NCBI GenBank assembly: GCA_018136815.1
Contig: CM030931.1
Span: 3,215,801 to 3,279,800 of the forward strand
Length of the DNA stretch: 64,000 nucleotides
DNA from: Isochrysis galbana
Lineage: Eukaryota; Haptophyta; Isochrysidales; Isochrysidaceae
Direction of reading: 5' to 3'
Every line of letters begins with the position of its first letter. Position 1 is the first letter of the stretch. The notes beneath the pieces are model-generated. The model saw only the letters and a list, made by a program, of their open reading frames with translations, made no database searches and was not told the DNA's origin. Positions 41,328-51,822 of this stretch are shown piece by piece. Both the position numbers and the translations under genes were made by a program.

Positions 41328-42353
41328 ATGCTGCCCTGCCGCGCTCGGACGCTGGTCGTGGGCTGCATCATGTCGGCGCAGTTGGACCTGGCGCGCGGCG
41401 TCGCCGCTGCCCGTTCCTACCACATCGGCACACCCGGCACGCCGTGGGCTGAGCAGGAGGTTGAGCAATGGCAAGCGCAGTTTCGTACCCCAAAGCGCTT
41501 GTACGCAGAAGAGGTTCTCGCCAAGGTTGAGGTGCTGCGCGGCAAGTTTGAAGTGACACAGTACGGGGCACTTCCTTACGATCCGGAGCGCTATCCTCTC
41601 TTCTCGATCCGCACGCGCTCGTGGGATGCTTTGAAGCCATGCGTGCTCGTGACAGGCGGCGTGCATGGCTATGAGACGAGTGGAGTGCAGGGTGCGCTCC
41701 GCTTCCTCGAGACGGAGGCCGCACGCTTCGCGGAGTATTTCAATATTCTTGTCGCCCCTTGTGTCAGTCCGTGGGGATATGAGCACATCCAACGCTGGAA
41801 TTTCAATGCCGTCGATCCAAATCGTTCCTTCAAGCCGGAAGGAGTTGCGGAGGAGGCACAAGCCTTGCGCCGCCACTTAGAGGCTCTCGGCGTCTCGTCT
41901 TGGCTCTGCCACATCGATCTGCACGAAACCACTGACACTGATGAGACAGAATTCCGTCCCGCCAAGGCAGCTCGCGATGGGGAAGAGTACAAGCCCGATA
42001 CCATCCCTGATGGCTTTTACCTTGTCGGGGACTCGAAGCACCCCAAGAGCGATTGGTACTCTGCCATCCTTGCTTCTGTGAACAAAGTGACACACATTGC
42101 TCCTCCCGATGAGAATGGTAACATCATTGGAGAAAGAATGGTGCAACCGGGCGTTATCCTCCTCGATGCCACCCCTCTCGGCTTGTGTGCGAGTACTACA
42201 AACGCTTTGTACGCAACCACAACCGAAGTTTACCCTGACAGTGCCAACGCTACTGACGAACAATGCAATGACGCACAAGTTGCTGCAGTTGTTGGTGCAC
42301 TTGAACATGTCATGCACGCGGAGGGCATCGGTGACGAGAAGGAAGAATTGTAG
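41328..42353 (+). CDS. M14-family zinc hydrolase (AstE/AspA-like or carboxypeptidase-like, 341 aa)
   Basis: Single exon starting MLPCRARTLVVGC; MSAQLDL at 41370 is an alternative start. Zinc-ligand pattern: His113-x-x-Glu116 in TGGVHGYETSG and His199 in IDLHETTDTDE. Asn165-Arg166 (VDPNRSF) matches the substrate-binding NR pair of the M14 fold. The DLHET form of the third ligand is more like the succinylglutamate desuccinylase/aspartoacylase branch than digestive carboxypeptidases. A conserved ENGNIIGERM and an Asp/Glu pair near TTTEVYPDS come later and could supply the catalytic Glu (TEV). The product of catalysis cannot be named; M14 relatives remove C-terminal residues or N-acyl groups. Confidence 0.8.
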   Translation: MLPCRARTLVVGCIMSAQLDLARGVAAARSYHIGTPGTPWAEQEVEQWQAQFRTPKRLYAEEVLAKVEVLRGKFEVTQYGALPYDPERYPLFSIRTRSWDALKPCVLVTGGVHGYETSGVQGALRFLETEAARFAEYFNILVAPCVSPWGYEHIQRWNFNAVDPNRSFKPEGVAEEAQALRRHLEALGVSSWLCHIDLHETTDTDETEFRPAKAARDGEEYKPDTIPDGFYLVGDSKHPKSDWYSAILASVNKVTHIAPPDENGNIIGERMVQPGVILLDATPLGLCASTTNALYATTTEVYPDSANATDEQCNDAQVAAVVGALEHVMHAEGIGDEKEEL

Positions 42354-43303
42354 GTGAAGTGATGATTGGACTTCTGCGATTGGAGAGGACTCGCTACTAG
42401 ATTCTCAAATAGCAAGACCGACGATTCCATGATCCACAATGCTGTTCAATGCTCAGCACAACGGGGAGCTGTTCGAGAAGTGCGACTGAAGTCTCTCAAT
42501 GCAAAGTTCTCACGTGTCGACCGAGGGTGAGAGTGTGGGTTTTGGGTGGCCTCGCGGAGCTGTGCCAGACCTCGACATGGGTAGTAGCTCCAGCCGGCAA
42601 GGCACATCTTTCACTTGGGTCGCGCACCCATGAGCATTAGCCATCAATCAACCGACCCCGTAGATCACCGATCACCGTCGCCGGTCGGACCCCATCGCCC
42701 CCGAGCTGCGACACAACATTGGTGGTGTTAGGCCTCGTGCACTGCGCGCGATGTTTATTATTTCAGCGAATCTGTCCTATAAGAGAAAGGGCGCCGTGCG
42801 CTACGAGCGTAGAGCGTAGAGCGCACGCCGCTAGGCGCTAGGCCTAGGCCTGCAGAATACAGAATAAGCTGAGGAGTTTTTTCACATGCAGGTATTGGCT
42901 TTCACATGCAAGTATTGGCTAGAGTCCTAGAAATGCAACTGTCAAATGAAAATTATGAATATGGCTTTACAATGTGAATGTGACTCCCCGCAAGGCTCAC
43001 AGACCAAACTTCAGAATGAGCGCACATGCACATACACACACATTACACGCCCGCTACACGTGGCGAAGTCCCCGCGGGTGCCGGGGACTTGGCCGCTGGC
43101 GGCCGCTGCCGCGGCACATAAGAGTCAGTGGGTGCGTGGGTGCGTGGGTGTGTGGGTGCACCGTAGCTAAACAGTACACAGTACCGGCGGTGTGGTGTTA
43201 ACCCGCTGATGGTACCAACACTTGCAGATTGAGGTGTTAACGCATGTGCCACACCTAGCCAATGGAGGTGTTAACGCAAAGTGGAAAGTGGGTCAACACC
43301 GGG
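42354..43303. other. No gene seen; GAGGTGTTAACG words
   Basis: Mostly ordinary sequence. GGTGTTAAC occurs at about 43193, 43232 and 43267 (and again at 45593). A CGTAGAGCGTAGAGCG duplication lies at about 42806. No gene is supported. Confidence 0.4.
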
Positions 43304-43804
43304 TTAAGTGAACCCATACGCCCTGTGCCCTCCGCGAAGCCGAAAGCCAGGCGGGAGCTGCAGTGCTTCAATGAATCGCGGCAGATCAGCCAACCGGATG
43401 CCGAAGCGCGCGTAAATGTCGCGCATCAGTACCTCGTCGCTGCCGCCCGCGGCCGCTGACTCTCGCGCTCTCGCGCCAGCCGAGCGAGCGGCAGCCGCTC
43501 TAGCCCAATGCGCGAGCGCGTGACGCGCACCAACGGCTCTGCGGCAAAGACGAGGAGCGCTGCCTCGATCGCACGCGGTCGCGCCGTGGCGCCTAGTCCC
43601 GAGCCGTCCAATCTCCTTTGCCTGCGCCGTCTCCACCTCGCAATGCACACCTGCAGGGCTAGGGCGAGGCGAGCATCCTCCACCTCTTGCACTGTGAAGG
43701 GGCGCGTGGGCATCTCGCGGGAGGGGCCCAACAGTGCGCGCGCTCTCTTTCAACCACTTGTTGGAACCAAGAAGCGATTTTACATTTTTGTGGAGCAGTT
43801 GCAA
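43304..43804 (-). pseudogene. Unknown protein family X, copy 1, probably broken
   Basis: In one frame (43426-43731) the minus strand encodes MPTRPFTVQEVEDARLALAL, then RWRRRRQRR and AIEAALLVFAAEPLVRVTR. In another frame (to 43304) it encodes IYARFGIRLADLPRFIEALQ and LPPGFRLRGGHRAYGFT and a stop. The first part matches 63086-63440 (MPTLPYTAQELEDSLSLLAL, RRRQRRQAR, SLLVFAAAPLGPAR). The change of frame between parts suggests a broken gene or an unrecognised intron. The end RAYGFT recurs at about 45497-45510. No known domain is recognised. Confidence 0.4.
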
Positions 43805-43975
43805 GAGCCCTCCGCAGAACTATTTCAAGCCCGTTCTTTCAAGCTTCCTAAAACCCCGCAAAAGACTTCTCTTGTTGCGCAGCGGTTACAACATTGTTGA
43901 AAGAGCGGCCCAAGTTCAATCCTGCTCTTTCAACGACCTTGAAACTTGATAAAAGACCTTTCCTCTTTTGTTAGC
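43742..43975. repeat. Weak 91-bp periodicity (CTCTTTCAA words)
   Basis: CTCTTTCAA or TTCTTTCAA recurs at 43743, 43834 and 43925, exactly 91 bases apart, and the second and third stretches share AAAAGAC-TTCTCTT. Similarity between units is low. It may be an old tandem repeat. Confidence 0.3.
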
Positions 43976-44063
43976 TGGAATGAGCCGTGCGTGTGGCACA
44001 TGAGAATTCATCGGCCTGGATCCAGAAGGGTCGCTGTGCGACTGGAACGAACTCGCCTCCTCT

Positions 44064-44822
44064 GTGGCCTCTGGGGAGATGCGTGCAGCACGCGTCGTGG
44101 TCTCGCCGACGACCCCGCCGACGACGGAGATCAAGCCCGGGGTATGCCCTGCGCTGGCGGATGAGATGAAGGCATCAGGTGCCATTTGCCCGCTCTGGGC
44201 AGAGGACGGTGCTGCCGTGGAATGGAAGGAAGCACGCATGTCGCACCAACTGGCATGGCAGTTGCCGGCCACGCTTGTGATGAGCGTTGCCTTCTCCGCA
44301 CTGTTTGCGCTCCCCGAGCCACACGAGATGAACGCGGTCGTACACTGGAGTAACGAGTCCTCCCCAGTCGTCGACGCTGATGTTGCCATTCAGGGCCTCA
44401 ACTGGCTGGTTGCACACATCTACGTAGCTTGTATGATGCTCTCAGGCTTGCTCAGCATCAAGTCGATCAACGACTTTTTGCAGGATTACTTAGCATATGC
44501 CAATACACCAGCTCATCTGCTGCCGCAGTATATCACATTTCGCAGAGCGTGGCAAAAGGAGCATCCGTGCAGAATTCGGCGTGTCAAGCATTGGTTGCAC
44601 GTGCCCAGCTACTGTAGTGCATTGTGGTCAAGTATCAGATACCTTTTGATCGGATTCCTCTGTGGGATCTACTTGCTCTACGGCTGGACGTATGCCATTG
44701 CGCCCGGTTTATTTGCTGCCTTCTTTTACGTAGACTACCGACGCACATGCAATTCTTCGTTCCAACATCCTCGGAAAGAGTTTGCGCATTTTCAGGCTCA
44801 CTCGACAAGACTTGGCACATGA
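44064..44822 (+). CDS. Multi-spanning membrane protein of unknown function (about 245-252 aa)
   Basis: The frame is open from 44004 but its first ATG is at 44079 (MRAARVVV), and 44064 is a GTG; an upstream exon is therefore possible. Hydrophobic segments lie at LPATLVMSVAFSALFAL, WLVAHIYVACMMLSGLL, SIRYLLIGFLCGIYLLYGWT and AIAPGLFAAFFYVDY. Between segments 2 and 3 is a basic loop (FRRAWQKEHPCRIRRVKHW). The C-terminus is soluble. No transporter or enzyme signature is recognised. Confidence 0.55.
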   Translation: MASGEMRAARVVVSPTTPPTTEIKPGVCPALADEMKASGAICPLWAEDGAAVEWKEARMSHQLAWQLPATLVMSVAFSALFALPEPHEMNAVVHWSNESSPVVDADVAIQGLNWLVAHIYVACMMLSGLLSIKSINDFLQDYLAYANTPAHLLPQYITFRRAWQKEHPCRIRRVKHWLHVPSYCSALWSSIRYLLIGFLCGIYLLYGWTYAIAPGLFAAFFYVDYRRTCNSSFQHPRKEFAHFQAHSTRLGT

Positions 44823-45638
44823 CGAGTTCATTTTTAGCAACAGAAACTAGGCAAACAGGCAGCACAAGGAGGCAGACATTGTTGGAGTGCAAACGATGGC
44901 GTTGGCTCATTCGTTCATTCGTCCGCAGTGTGTATCTATTCCATTTGCAATGGTTCGCAAATAATAGGATATTAGCAGTGTTGGAGAGCTCGTGCATCAT
45001 AGGTATTCCCGGGCTGGTGGGATCGCGGACATTCTATGTCTATGATCGCACGCGGCGGCGCGCGATGGCGGCCGCCGCGCTGGTTGCTGGCCTCTCTACC
45101 GGCCTCGTAGACAACTGTTGGCGCTCTGGCGAGGGTTTGCAAGGCCAGGAGGCGAGTGGACACCCAGTCCCGCCGTATCCGCATATCGCCCCCGTGGCGC
45201 CGTGCGTGACGGGCGCAGCCTGTTTCGCGCTGCACGCTGCGCACCATCTTTATGTTGGCTCGCGCCCTGCCGCGCTCTGCAGCTGCAGGTGCGCGAGAGG
45301 CTGGCACCATTCAGGAGGCGAATCTGGATTGCCGCCGCGAAGATGTCACTGTGAGAGGTGGGGGGGAGGGGGGGTGGTGAGCTGCGAGCTGCTCAAGAGA
45401 AAATATATTTTCATGTTTAGGTGAAATATCAGAACTACTTGTAGGGAGGGCGATGACGGCCGTCGCTGGTCGATTGCCTGCCTACTGGGGGACCAGGGCG
45501 TATGGGTTCACGTTGACACACCCTTGAGGTCAACTTGAGGAGGGCCCAATACCATTACCATATACGTCAGTACGTTAGCTTGGGCAAGGGCAAGGTGTTA
45601 ACCCATTTGGCCTCTTACAAGTGTTGAAACCCTACTTT
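44823..45638. other. No gene supported
   Basis: A frame at 45061-45350 encodes AMAAAALVAGLSTGLV and more but lacks clear features. At 45494-45513 the plus strand has CAGGGCGTATGGGTTCAC, the inverse of 43308-43325. It reads TRAYGFT in frame, like the end of family X. Confidence 0.3.
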
Positions 45639-45765
45639 TATTATAATAATAAAACATCTGAGCGTTAGTATCACTCTTCCCATAGCCCGGTACTATCACG
45701 ACACCCCTCAGCACACCTGCCCGTACGCCTTGACGTGTGCTAATGCCGGATGCCACAGACACATA
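45639..45765 (+). repeat. Dispersed repeat R3, copy 2
   Basis: Same words and orientation as 12908-13030 (TTATAATAATAAAACATCTG, AGCGTTAGTATCAC, CGGTACTATCACGACACCCC, TCAGCACACCTGCCCGTACG). Confidence 0.65.
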
Positions 45766-45779
45766 CACATCAAGGCGTT

Positions 45780-46005
45780 CCTCGAATAGGAATAGGCGAA
45801 TAGGCTCTATCTCTATCTATACATGGTGAATAGAGGGTGAATAGAGCATTTGCCAAGTATTCACATGAGTTGTGATAGTGATGCGCTCACTATCACCCTA
45901 TTCATGATTGTCATGACATCAACACTCATGAATAATTGAATATTGCTTCACTATTCACCTTGTTAATACATTATTCATTATTCATGATTCATCTGTGATG
46001 CCCAA
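45780..46005. repeat. AT-rich cluster of GAATA/TATTC inverted repeats
   Basis: GGTGAATAGAGGGTGAATAGAG is followed by reverse words (CTATTCA, CACTATTCACC, TATTCATGATT). A perfect hairpin TGATAGTGA-TGCGC-TCACTATCA occurs at about 45876-45898. This resembles a degenerate foldback element. Bases 46005-46130 are a GC-rich GGCGG tract. Confidence 0.45.
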
Positions 46006-46158
46006 CGGTGACGCCGGTCCAACGCCGCTCGCGGCGTAGCGGGTTGCGGCGGCGACGGGCACAGCGCCGCGGGTCACGGCGGCGGTCATAATTAATAGAG
46101 GTCGCGGTAGCGGCGACGGGAGTGGCCCCTCTTTCTCGCTCTCTTTCTCAAGATTGTG

Positions 46159-46375
46159 CAACTAAGTTTATACTTGGTTCACCCATGGCGGGGCACGAGC
46201 CCCCCCCCTCTCTCCACTCCTCCCCCGCCACGGGGGAGGAACCACCCACTCTCCTGGCATGCCTGATGGCTTGCCAGGAGCACACTGTCCTGCTGACCCA
46301 TCCCTCTCCCCACAGGCACGCCTGAATCGGCCCCACCCTGGCCTGTCGTAGCCAGCTAATCCCTCTGACCAACCC
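46159..46375 (+). repeat. Hairpin-rich dispersed repeat R1, copy 2
   Basis: CAACTAAGTTTATACTTGGT start, the GGGGCACGAGCCCC hairpin and the CTCCTGGCATGCC...TTGCCAGGAG stem are all present. Confidence 0.8.
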
Positions 46376-46856
46376 CTCATCCCCCTGGGCCCCCCTGATC
46401 AGGACCCCCCAGCCAGCTCCAGTCGACTGGCAGGGGCTCGAGAGCCAGCGATGGAGAGGTAGGAGGGGCCAGGGCCATGCCCCAGCCTCACCTGCCCCCT
46501 GAGTTGCGCTCCCAGGCCCCTGCCGGCCTCATGGGGACCTGAAGAGGGGCCGCAGGCGCGCGCCATGGCCAGAGCCGCAGGGAAGAGAGGAGGAAGAGGG
46601 AAGAGGGAGGGGAGTGGGGAGTGGCAGCTCTCCCCCCCGGCGTTTACGTGTCTTCTCGCCCCGTTTGGGTAAGAGAAGAAGGGGGCACCAGAACCAGGAG
46701 GGAAGGGCCGCGGCTCGCCGCGGCCACTCGCTTAGGCGAGGAGAGATTAGCGCTTTTGGGCTCCTATTCACGAGTGCCCCCCCCCCCCCCCTGCGTTGTT
46801 TTTACCCGAAAGGGGTTTTCCCCCAGCGTGGACTCGAGGAGAGGACGTGCTGGCGT
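46376..46856. other. No gene seen
   Basis: G/C-rich sequence with a C run at about 46778-46790 and low-complexity frames. Confidence 0.35.
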
Positions 46857-47035
46857 GCTGGGGTGCGCGGGGTCGGTGCGTGCACTCCTCGGGGGGAGGA
46901 CAAATATCGAGTGGAGGGGGCACCCGGTAGCACTCGGACACCTGGCTCGTCAGGCATGGCGGGATTCCGGGACGGAAAAGTTGTGTCGGATTAGCTAGTG
47001 GCGTTGGCTAGGATATAACATTAATTATTTTAATT
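46857..47035 (+). repeat. Dispersed repeat R5, copy 1
   Basis: GCTGGGGTGCGCGGGGTCGG, GGTGCGTGCACT, ATATCGAGTGGAG, CACTCGGACACCTGGCTCGT, GGCATGGCGGGA and GATATAACATTAATTATT all recur in the same order at 61004-61302. Confidence 0.75.
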
Positions 47036-47129
47036 CTTTCTCAAGATTGTGCCCCGAATGAGACTGCGCCACTGCGCCACGAACAAGCATCCGCTTGTTT
47101 CGACACGTCCTCGGCGGGGGGAGGGGAGG

Positions 47130-47172
47130 GGAGCGGGGCGCGCTCCATGACCCTATCAGTTTACTGATAGTT
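47130..47172 (-). mobile_element. LINE 5'-end relic (copy D) with a compensated hairpin
   Basis: On the minus strand: AACTATCAGTAAACTGATAG, GGTC, then ATGGAGCGCGCCC. The stem CTATCAGT/ACTGATAG (47170-47153) differs from that of copies A and B at three positions on each arm, yet pairs perfectly. The spacing to the ATG is again four bases. Downstream similarity to ORF1 is lost within about 15 bases, so only the tip of an element remains or the rest has diverged. Confidence 0.7.
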
Positions 47173-47944
47173 GGCTTGTAGGGGTAACAAGTATATCAAA
47201 TGAACAGTAGGCGCCCCCAACACTTGCACGGTGACTTTGACTTACCGCGTACCGAATTTATTGCGTAGCTCATACTACTATCTACTATTATTTTTACTGG
47301 CACATGAGCGCACTCCGGTCGGCGCGGACAATACTATCGCAAAAGCGCTCCTCGCAGCTGCGACTGCTTTATCCATCGTCAGTTACCCAGTCAAGAAGCA
47401 AGGCGATTATCTCAATACTCAAGATGGCCAAGATGTTGTGGATGTAGAAGGCTTGCACTAGTTGTCGCACTCGTGTACAACCAAAGGGGCATTTGTACGA
47501 GGGGCTTGGTCGGGCACGTCTAGAGCGCATGCCTCCTTGTAACTAGACCAATCGTGCCTCACACAGCTTGCCTCTGCCCAGCCTTACCAAGCTCCTCCTC
47601 TTCATGCATTGACGATAAAGATAAGGGTAGGTTTCATTTCATTCGATGAATCAAGAAATCGCGCAGTCACAGATGCAGCGATATTCGACGACAATGAATA
47701 ATATCAAGCGAGGTGGTGGTGTCCATCACGCGTAATTCAACACACAGCGATGTCGCGTCTCAAACGATGGTGCCAAAAGGGTTGATCGCACCATAGGAAG
47801 AGAAAGCTCACATTCGAGAGTGGCAGTGATGAGCTCACACAGGTAGACAGCGCTATGCGTCGACTCGCCGCAGGATTTCATGAGTGTATCGACTACTGCA
47901 ATAAGCTTCCAGCTGCATGGGCGCCCAGCCTGCGGCTTTCAGAT
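47173..47944. other. No gene seen
   Basis: AT-richer sequence with short frames only; it flanks the minus-strand gene to the right. Confidence 0.35.
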
Positions 47945-48331
47945 TTAGTCCAGCGCGCTGCCGATGTAGAAAATCTGTGGCGACAAAGCACCTCCTGCCG
48001 GGACTCGCACGCCAATCCACTGGCCTACGACGCCGACGGCGCCAAAATAAACGTCATTGTCGAAGAGTGCGCCGAGTGCCGACTCGGTGCCTTCGGGCGC
48101 CGGCTTGAGCTGCACGAGGACGAAGAGCTTGAAGTCCTGGAAGGCATCACTCGGTCCGAGGAAGGAGTCCAACGCCATGGCTCCCCTCGCCAGCGCCTCA
48201 CCGAGCAAGCCCTCGCGCCTGCGGAGCCAGGAGCGGAAAGCGCGGCCAAAGGAGCCCTGCGTCGGTTTGGTGAGGTAGATCACGCCGAGGAGCGCCGCCG
48301 CAGAGAGAGCTCGGCCCATCGAGGAGGGCAT
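47945..48331 (-). CDS. Small DUF4359-like protein, tentative (about 128 aa)
   Basis: Start MPSSMGRALSAAALLGVIYL (MGRALS four codons later is an alternative). A single N-terminal hydrophobic segment leads into TKPTQGSFGRAFRSWLRR, then SDAFQDFKLFVLVQLKP and DNDVYFGAVGVVGQWI. The order 'TxP...F..W...F.LF...L...YFGA.G.W' recalls the DUF4359-type small membrane-associated proteins. The C-terminal 25 residues (VPAGGALSPQIFYIGSALD) may be intron read-through, because a CGCCACAG acceptor-like site precedes ATTTTC. No function is known. Confidence 0.4.
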   Translation of the reverse strand: MPSSMGRALSAAALLGVIYLTKPTQGSFGRAFRSWLRRREGLLGEALARGAMALDSFLGPSDAFQDFKLFVLVQLKPAPEGTESALGALFDNDVYFGAVGVVGQWIGVRVPAGGALSPQIFYIGSALD

Positions 48332-49596
48332 CCACACTCTCGCGTCGAGCGCGCTGTCCCCCCGCTCCCTCCCTCGCCCGCTCGGGAGGCACCCTCTGTG
48401 TGGGGGGAATCCTTGGGACACCCAGAGGAGGCGAAAGACGAAAGACAGGTGAGTGACACCGGGCGGCCGTCATCACCCAGTTTATAAAGTACATTCAAAC
48501 ACCTTCTTTCAGTTTTCTCGCCCCACACGTGTACTTCTACAAGAAGGTGGTAAAAAAAAATCGAACGCGAACTCAGCTCGAACTTTTTGACCGTTTGAAC
48601 AGAGTCAACTACCTACTACTCCCTTGACCCATGAAGTGAACATTCTCAAAACCCCTGAAGATTTTCCTCGCGCCGCGTAAACGCGGCGCTCAACCAAGCG
48701 AAACCACGAAATGCACCCCGCGGCCCGCGGCTGCGCGCCGCGAACACACCCAACTCCAAGTCACGGCGCGCGACAATGAACACCCGTCAACTACATACTC
48801 ACCCCCCCTAAAAAGTGAACGCGCGTATTTTTATACCACCTACTTGTACTGTCTACTGGGCGTCACCGATAATGTGAATGAGCGGGCTGCCGTAACTAAC
48901 AATGACAATGACAATGACGCCGATATAATGTGTAATGTGTAATGTGTATTATAGAAGCCCGCAGACCGCAGAGATGAGAAATGAGAGAGAGAAGTCCGAG
49001 GTCGAGGTCCGTCGGGCGTTGGGGGGAGGGAGAAAACGCTCGGCTCACCGGCTGGACCGCCTCCCCCCTTTCCCCACAGTGGCCGGTCCTCTTGCTGCTG
49101 TGCCACCAGGTCCAGGTGCGCTCTGATAGCCAAAGTGATAGCCGATCTCACTCGACAGTGGTTGACCGCTAGTCGTTGCGGCTCAGCTCATCATCACTCA
49201 TCATTGGTGTAGGACATATGCACTGCACATGCTTCACATGACGACATATATGGATAGACATAACCGGCACACAACAACGCAACCGGCACTCCCTGCGCGA
49301 GCGCAACATCCTCATTCCTTCTCTATCTTCTCCTCCCCGGCTCCTGCCTCCTGTTCCATCTCCCCCACACACAATCCATCCACCAAAACCAGGAGCCGCC
49401 CCAACCTAGCAAGACAAGACCACGATCACGGCTAAGGGAACGCCTCGCGTTACGAGGATCAGCGGACCCGCTTCGACACGACGCCCTCATGCGTCGGCCC
49501 GCCGGGCAAGATGCAAGTTGCAAGGCGATCACACCGGCCATCGCACGCGGGCACAGATCGCTCAACTGCGCTGGGCGTTGAAAACGTGGCAGGCTT
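48332..49596. other. No gene seen; GC palindromes
   Basis: GCGCCGCGTAAACGCGGCGC (about 48673-48692) is a near-perfect hairpin, followed by CCGCGGCCCGCGG and GCGCGCCGCG. The right end is the 3' untranslated region of BiP. Overlapping frames in 48840-49150 are unsupported. Confidence 0.45.
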
Positions 49597-51822
49597 TTAA
49601 AGCTCGTCGTGGCCGTCGAGGTCGTCGTCGGCGCCGAAGTCGCCACCGCCACCCGGAGCGCCACCCGACTCGCGGTACACCTTCGAGATGATGGGCGAGC
49701 AAATGTCCTGGACCTCCTTGAGCTTCTCCTCGAAATCCTCCTTTTCGGCGTCCTGGTTGTCGTCGAGCCACTCGTTGGCATCCTCGATCGCCTTCTCCAC
49801 GGCCTCCTTGTCCTCGTCGCCAATCTTGTCGGCGACGCCCTTCTCACTGTCAGAGAGAGTGTTCTTCATGGAGTACACGTAGTTCTCGAGCTGGTTGCGC
49901 GCCTCAATCTTCTCGCGCACCTTCTTGTCCTCCTCAGCAAACTCCTCAGCCTCAGACACCATGCGTTCGATCTCCTCCTGCGACAGGCGGCCCTTGTCGT
50001 TGGTGATGGTGATTTTCTCGGACTGACCCGTGCCCTTGTCCTCAGCGCCAACATTGAGAATACCGTTGGCGTCGATCTCGAAGGAGACCTCGATCTGCGG
50101 GACGCCGCGGGGCGCCGGCGGGATGGAGCCGAGCTCGAATTTGCCGAGAAGATGGCAGTCCTTGGTCATGGTACGCTCGCCCTCGAAGACCTGGATCATA
50201 ACAGCCGGCTGGTTGTCCTGGTAGGTGGAGAAGACCTGCGACTTCTTGGTCGGGATGACGGTGTTACGCGGGATGAGCTTGGTCATAACGCCGCCGACGG
50301 TCTCAATGCCAAGGGTGAGCGGGGTCACGTCGAGCAGGAGGAGGTCCTTAGTCTCCTCGCCACCCTCACCAGAAAGGATGCCGCCCTGGACGGCAGCGCC
50401 GAAGGCAACAGCCTCATCAGGATTGATTCCCTTCGACGGCTCCTTGCCGTTGAAGAAGTCCTTGAGGAGCTGCTGAACCTTGGGAATGCGAGTGGAGCCG
50501 CCAACGAGGACAACCTCGTCAATCTCGGACTTCTTGAGCTCCGAGTCCTCCATCACCTTCTGCACCGGCGTGAGGGTCTTCTTGAAGAGGTCAATGCAAA
50601 GCTCCTCAAAGCGGGCACGGGTGAGGGTCTCGGAGAAGTCCTGGCCCTCGTACAGACCCTCGATCTCGACGCGGACTTGATGCTGCGAGGAGAGAGAGCG
50701 CTTCGCGCGCTCGACCTCGCGGCGGAGCTTCTGGATGGCACGCTTGTCCTTGGATGGGTCAGACCCATGCTTGCGCTTGAAGACCTTGAGCATGTGCTGG
50801 ATAATGCGATTGTCGAAGTCCTCTCCGCCAAGATGCGTGTCGCCAGAAGTGGCAATCACTTCGAAGACGCCATTATCAATGGTGAGGAGCGAAACATCGA
50901 AGGTACCGCCACCGAGGTCGAAGACGAGGATGTTCTTCTCTCCCGACTTCTTGTCAAGACCGTACGCAATCGCAGCAGCGGTCGGCTCGTTGATGATGCG
51001 CATAACGTTAAGTCCGGCAATGGTGCCTGCATCCTTGGTTGCCTGACGCTGGGCATCATTGAAGTAGGCCGGCACGGTCACGACGGCGTTCTTGACATCC
51101 TTTCCTAGGAAGGCTTCGGCGGTCTCCTTCATCTTCATGAGGACCATAGCCGAGATCTCCTCCGGGGAGAAGGTCTTCTTGGCGTTGTTGACCTCCACCT
51201 GGATCATCGGCTTGCCGTCCTGGGGAACAACGCCAAAAGGCCAGAGCTTCATGTCGTGCTGCACAGCCGCGTCGGTAAAACGGCGGCCAATGAGACGCTT
51301 CGCGTCGTACACCGTGTTCGACGGGTTGAGCGAGGCCTGGTTCTTGGCGGCATCACCAATGAGGCGCTCGCCATCCGCGAAGGCAACGTAAGACGGGGTC
51401 ACGCGGTTACCCTGATCGTTGGCAATGATCTCGACCTTGCCGTTCTTGTAGACACCCACGCAAGAGTCTACGCGATTCAAAATGAGAAGCTGGCGTCAGT
51501 GTGTGACAGGCACAATGCTGGATATCCATCTCGCGTAGCGTGCCGCGTGCCCGACCACAGCCATATGCAGCAGCCTTCCTCCTTGCTTGTGCTGGAGGCG
51601 GGAAGGGGGGGGGCTCACAGGTGGTGCCAAGGTCAATTCCAATGACTGTGTCGACCTAATGACGCGGGGGGCGGGGGGGGGGAAGATCATGTGAGGTTGT
51701 TCTGCAATCGGTGGATCATAACGCAGGGGCGGGGGGAGTTTGCTCACCTTGTCCTTGTCAGCATCCTGAGCCCTCGCGCCAATCGCGAGTAGCAGGCCGA
51801 GCCCCAGCACAAGGCGGCTCAT
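49597..51822 (-). CDS. BiP: BiP/GRP78, ER-lumen Hsp70 (660 aa, 3 exons)
   Basis: Exons are 51822-51748 (signal peptide [18 protein letters not shown] plus an acidic linker), 51655-51619 ([12 protein letters not shown]) and 51467-49597. Both introns are GT-AG, and the joins rebuild [20 protein letters not shown] exactly. Hsp70 landmarks follow: [34 protein letters not shown], the interdomain linker [17 protein letters not shown], the substrate-binding domain and the helical lid. The protein ends [14 protein letters not shown] is an ER-retrieval signal. BiP folds secretory proteins with J-proteins and exchange factors and regulates the unfolded-protein response. Length and motifs are normal for the family. 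Confidence 0.97.

Noticed and set aside
43898-43931. tRNA-like GTTCAATCC box with a GAAAGAGC/GCTCTTTC stem
   Set aside because: No D-arm, anticodon arm or A box fits at the right distance, and the CTCTTTC word recurs nearby without the box.
44823-45424. Continuation of the membrane-protein gene or a new gene
   Set aside because: The frame is open in places but has no conserved pattern or hydrophobic profile; only the short RAYGFT-like end is notable.
49609-51108. 499-codon plus-strand open frame antisense to BiP
   Set aside because: It mirrors the BiP codons; Hsp70 genes with GC-rich third positions commonly carry long antisense frames. It has no independent domain and spans only the BiP exon.
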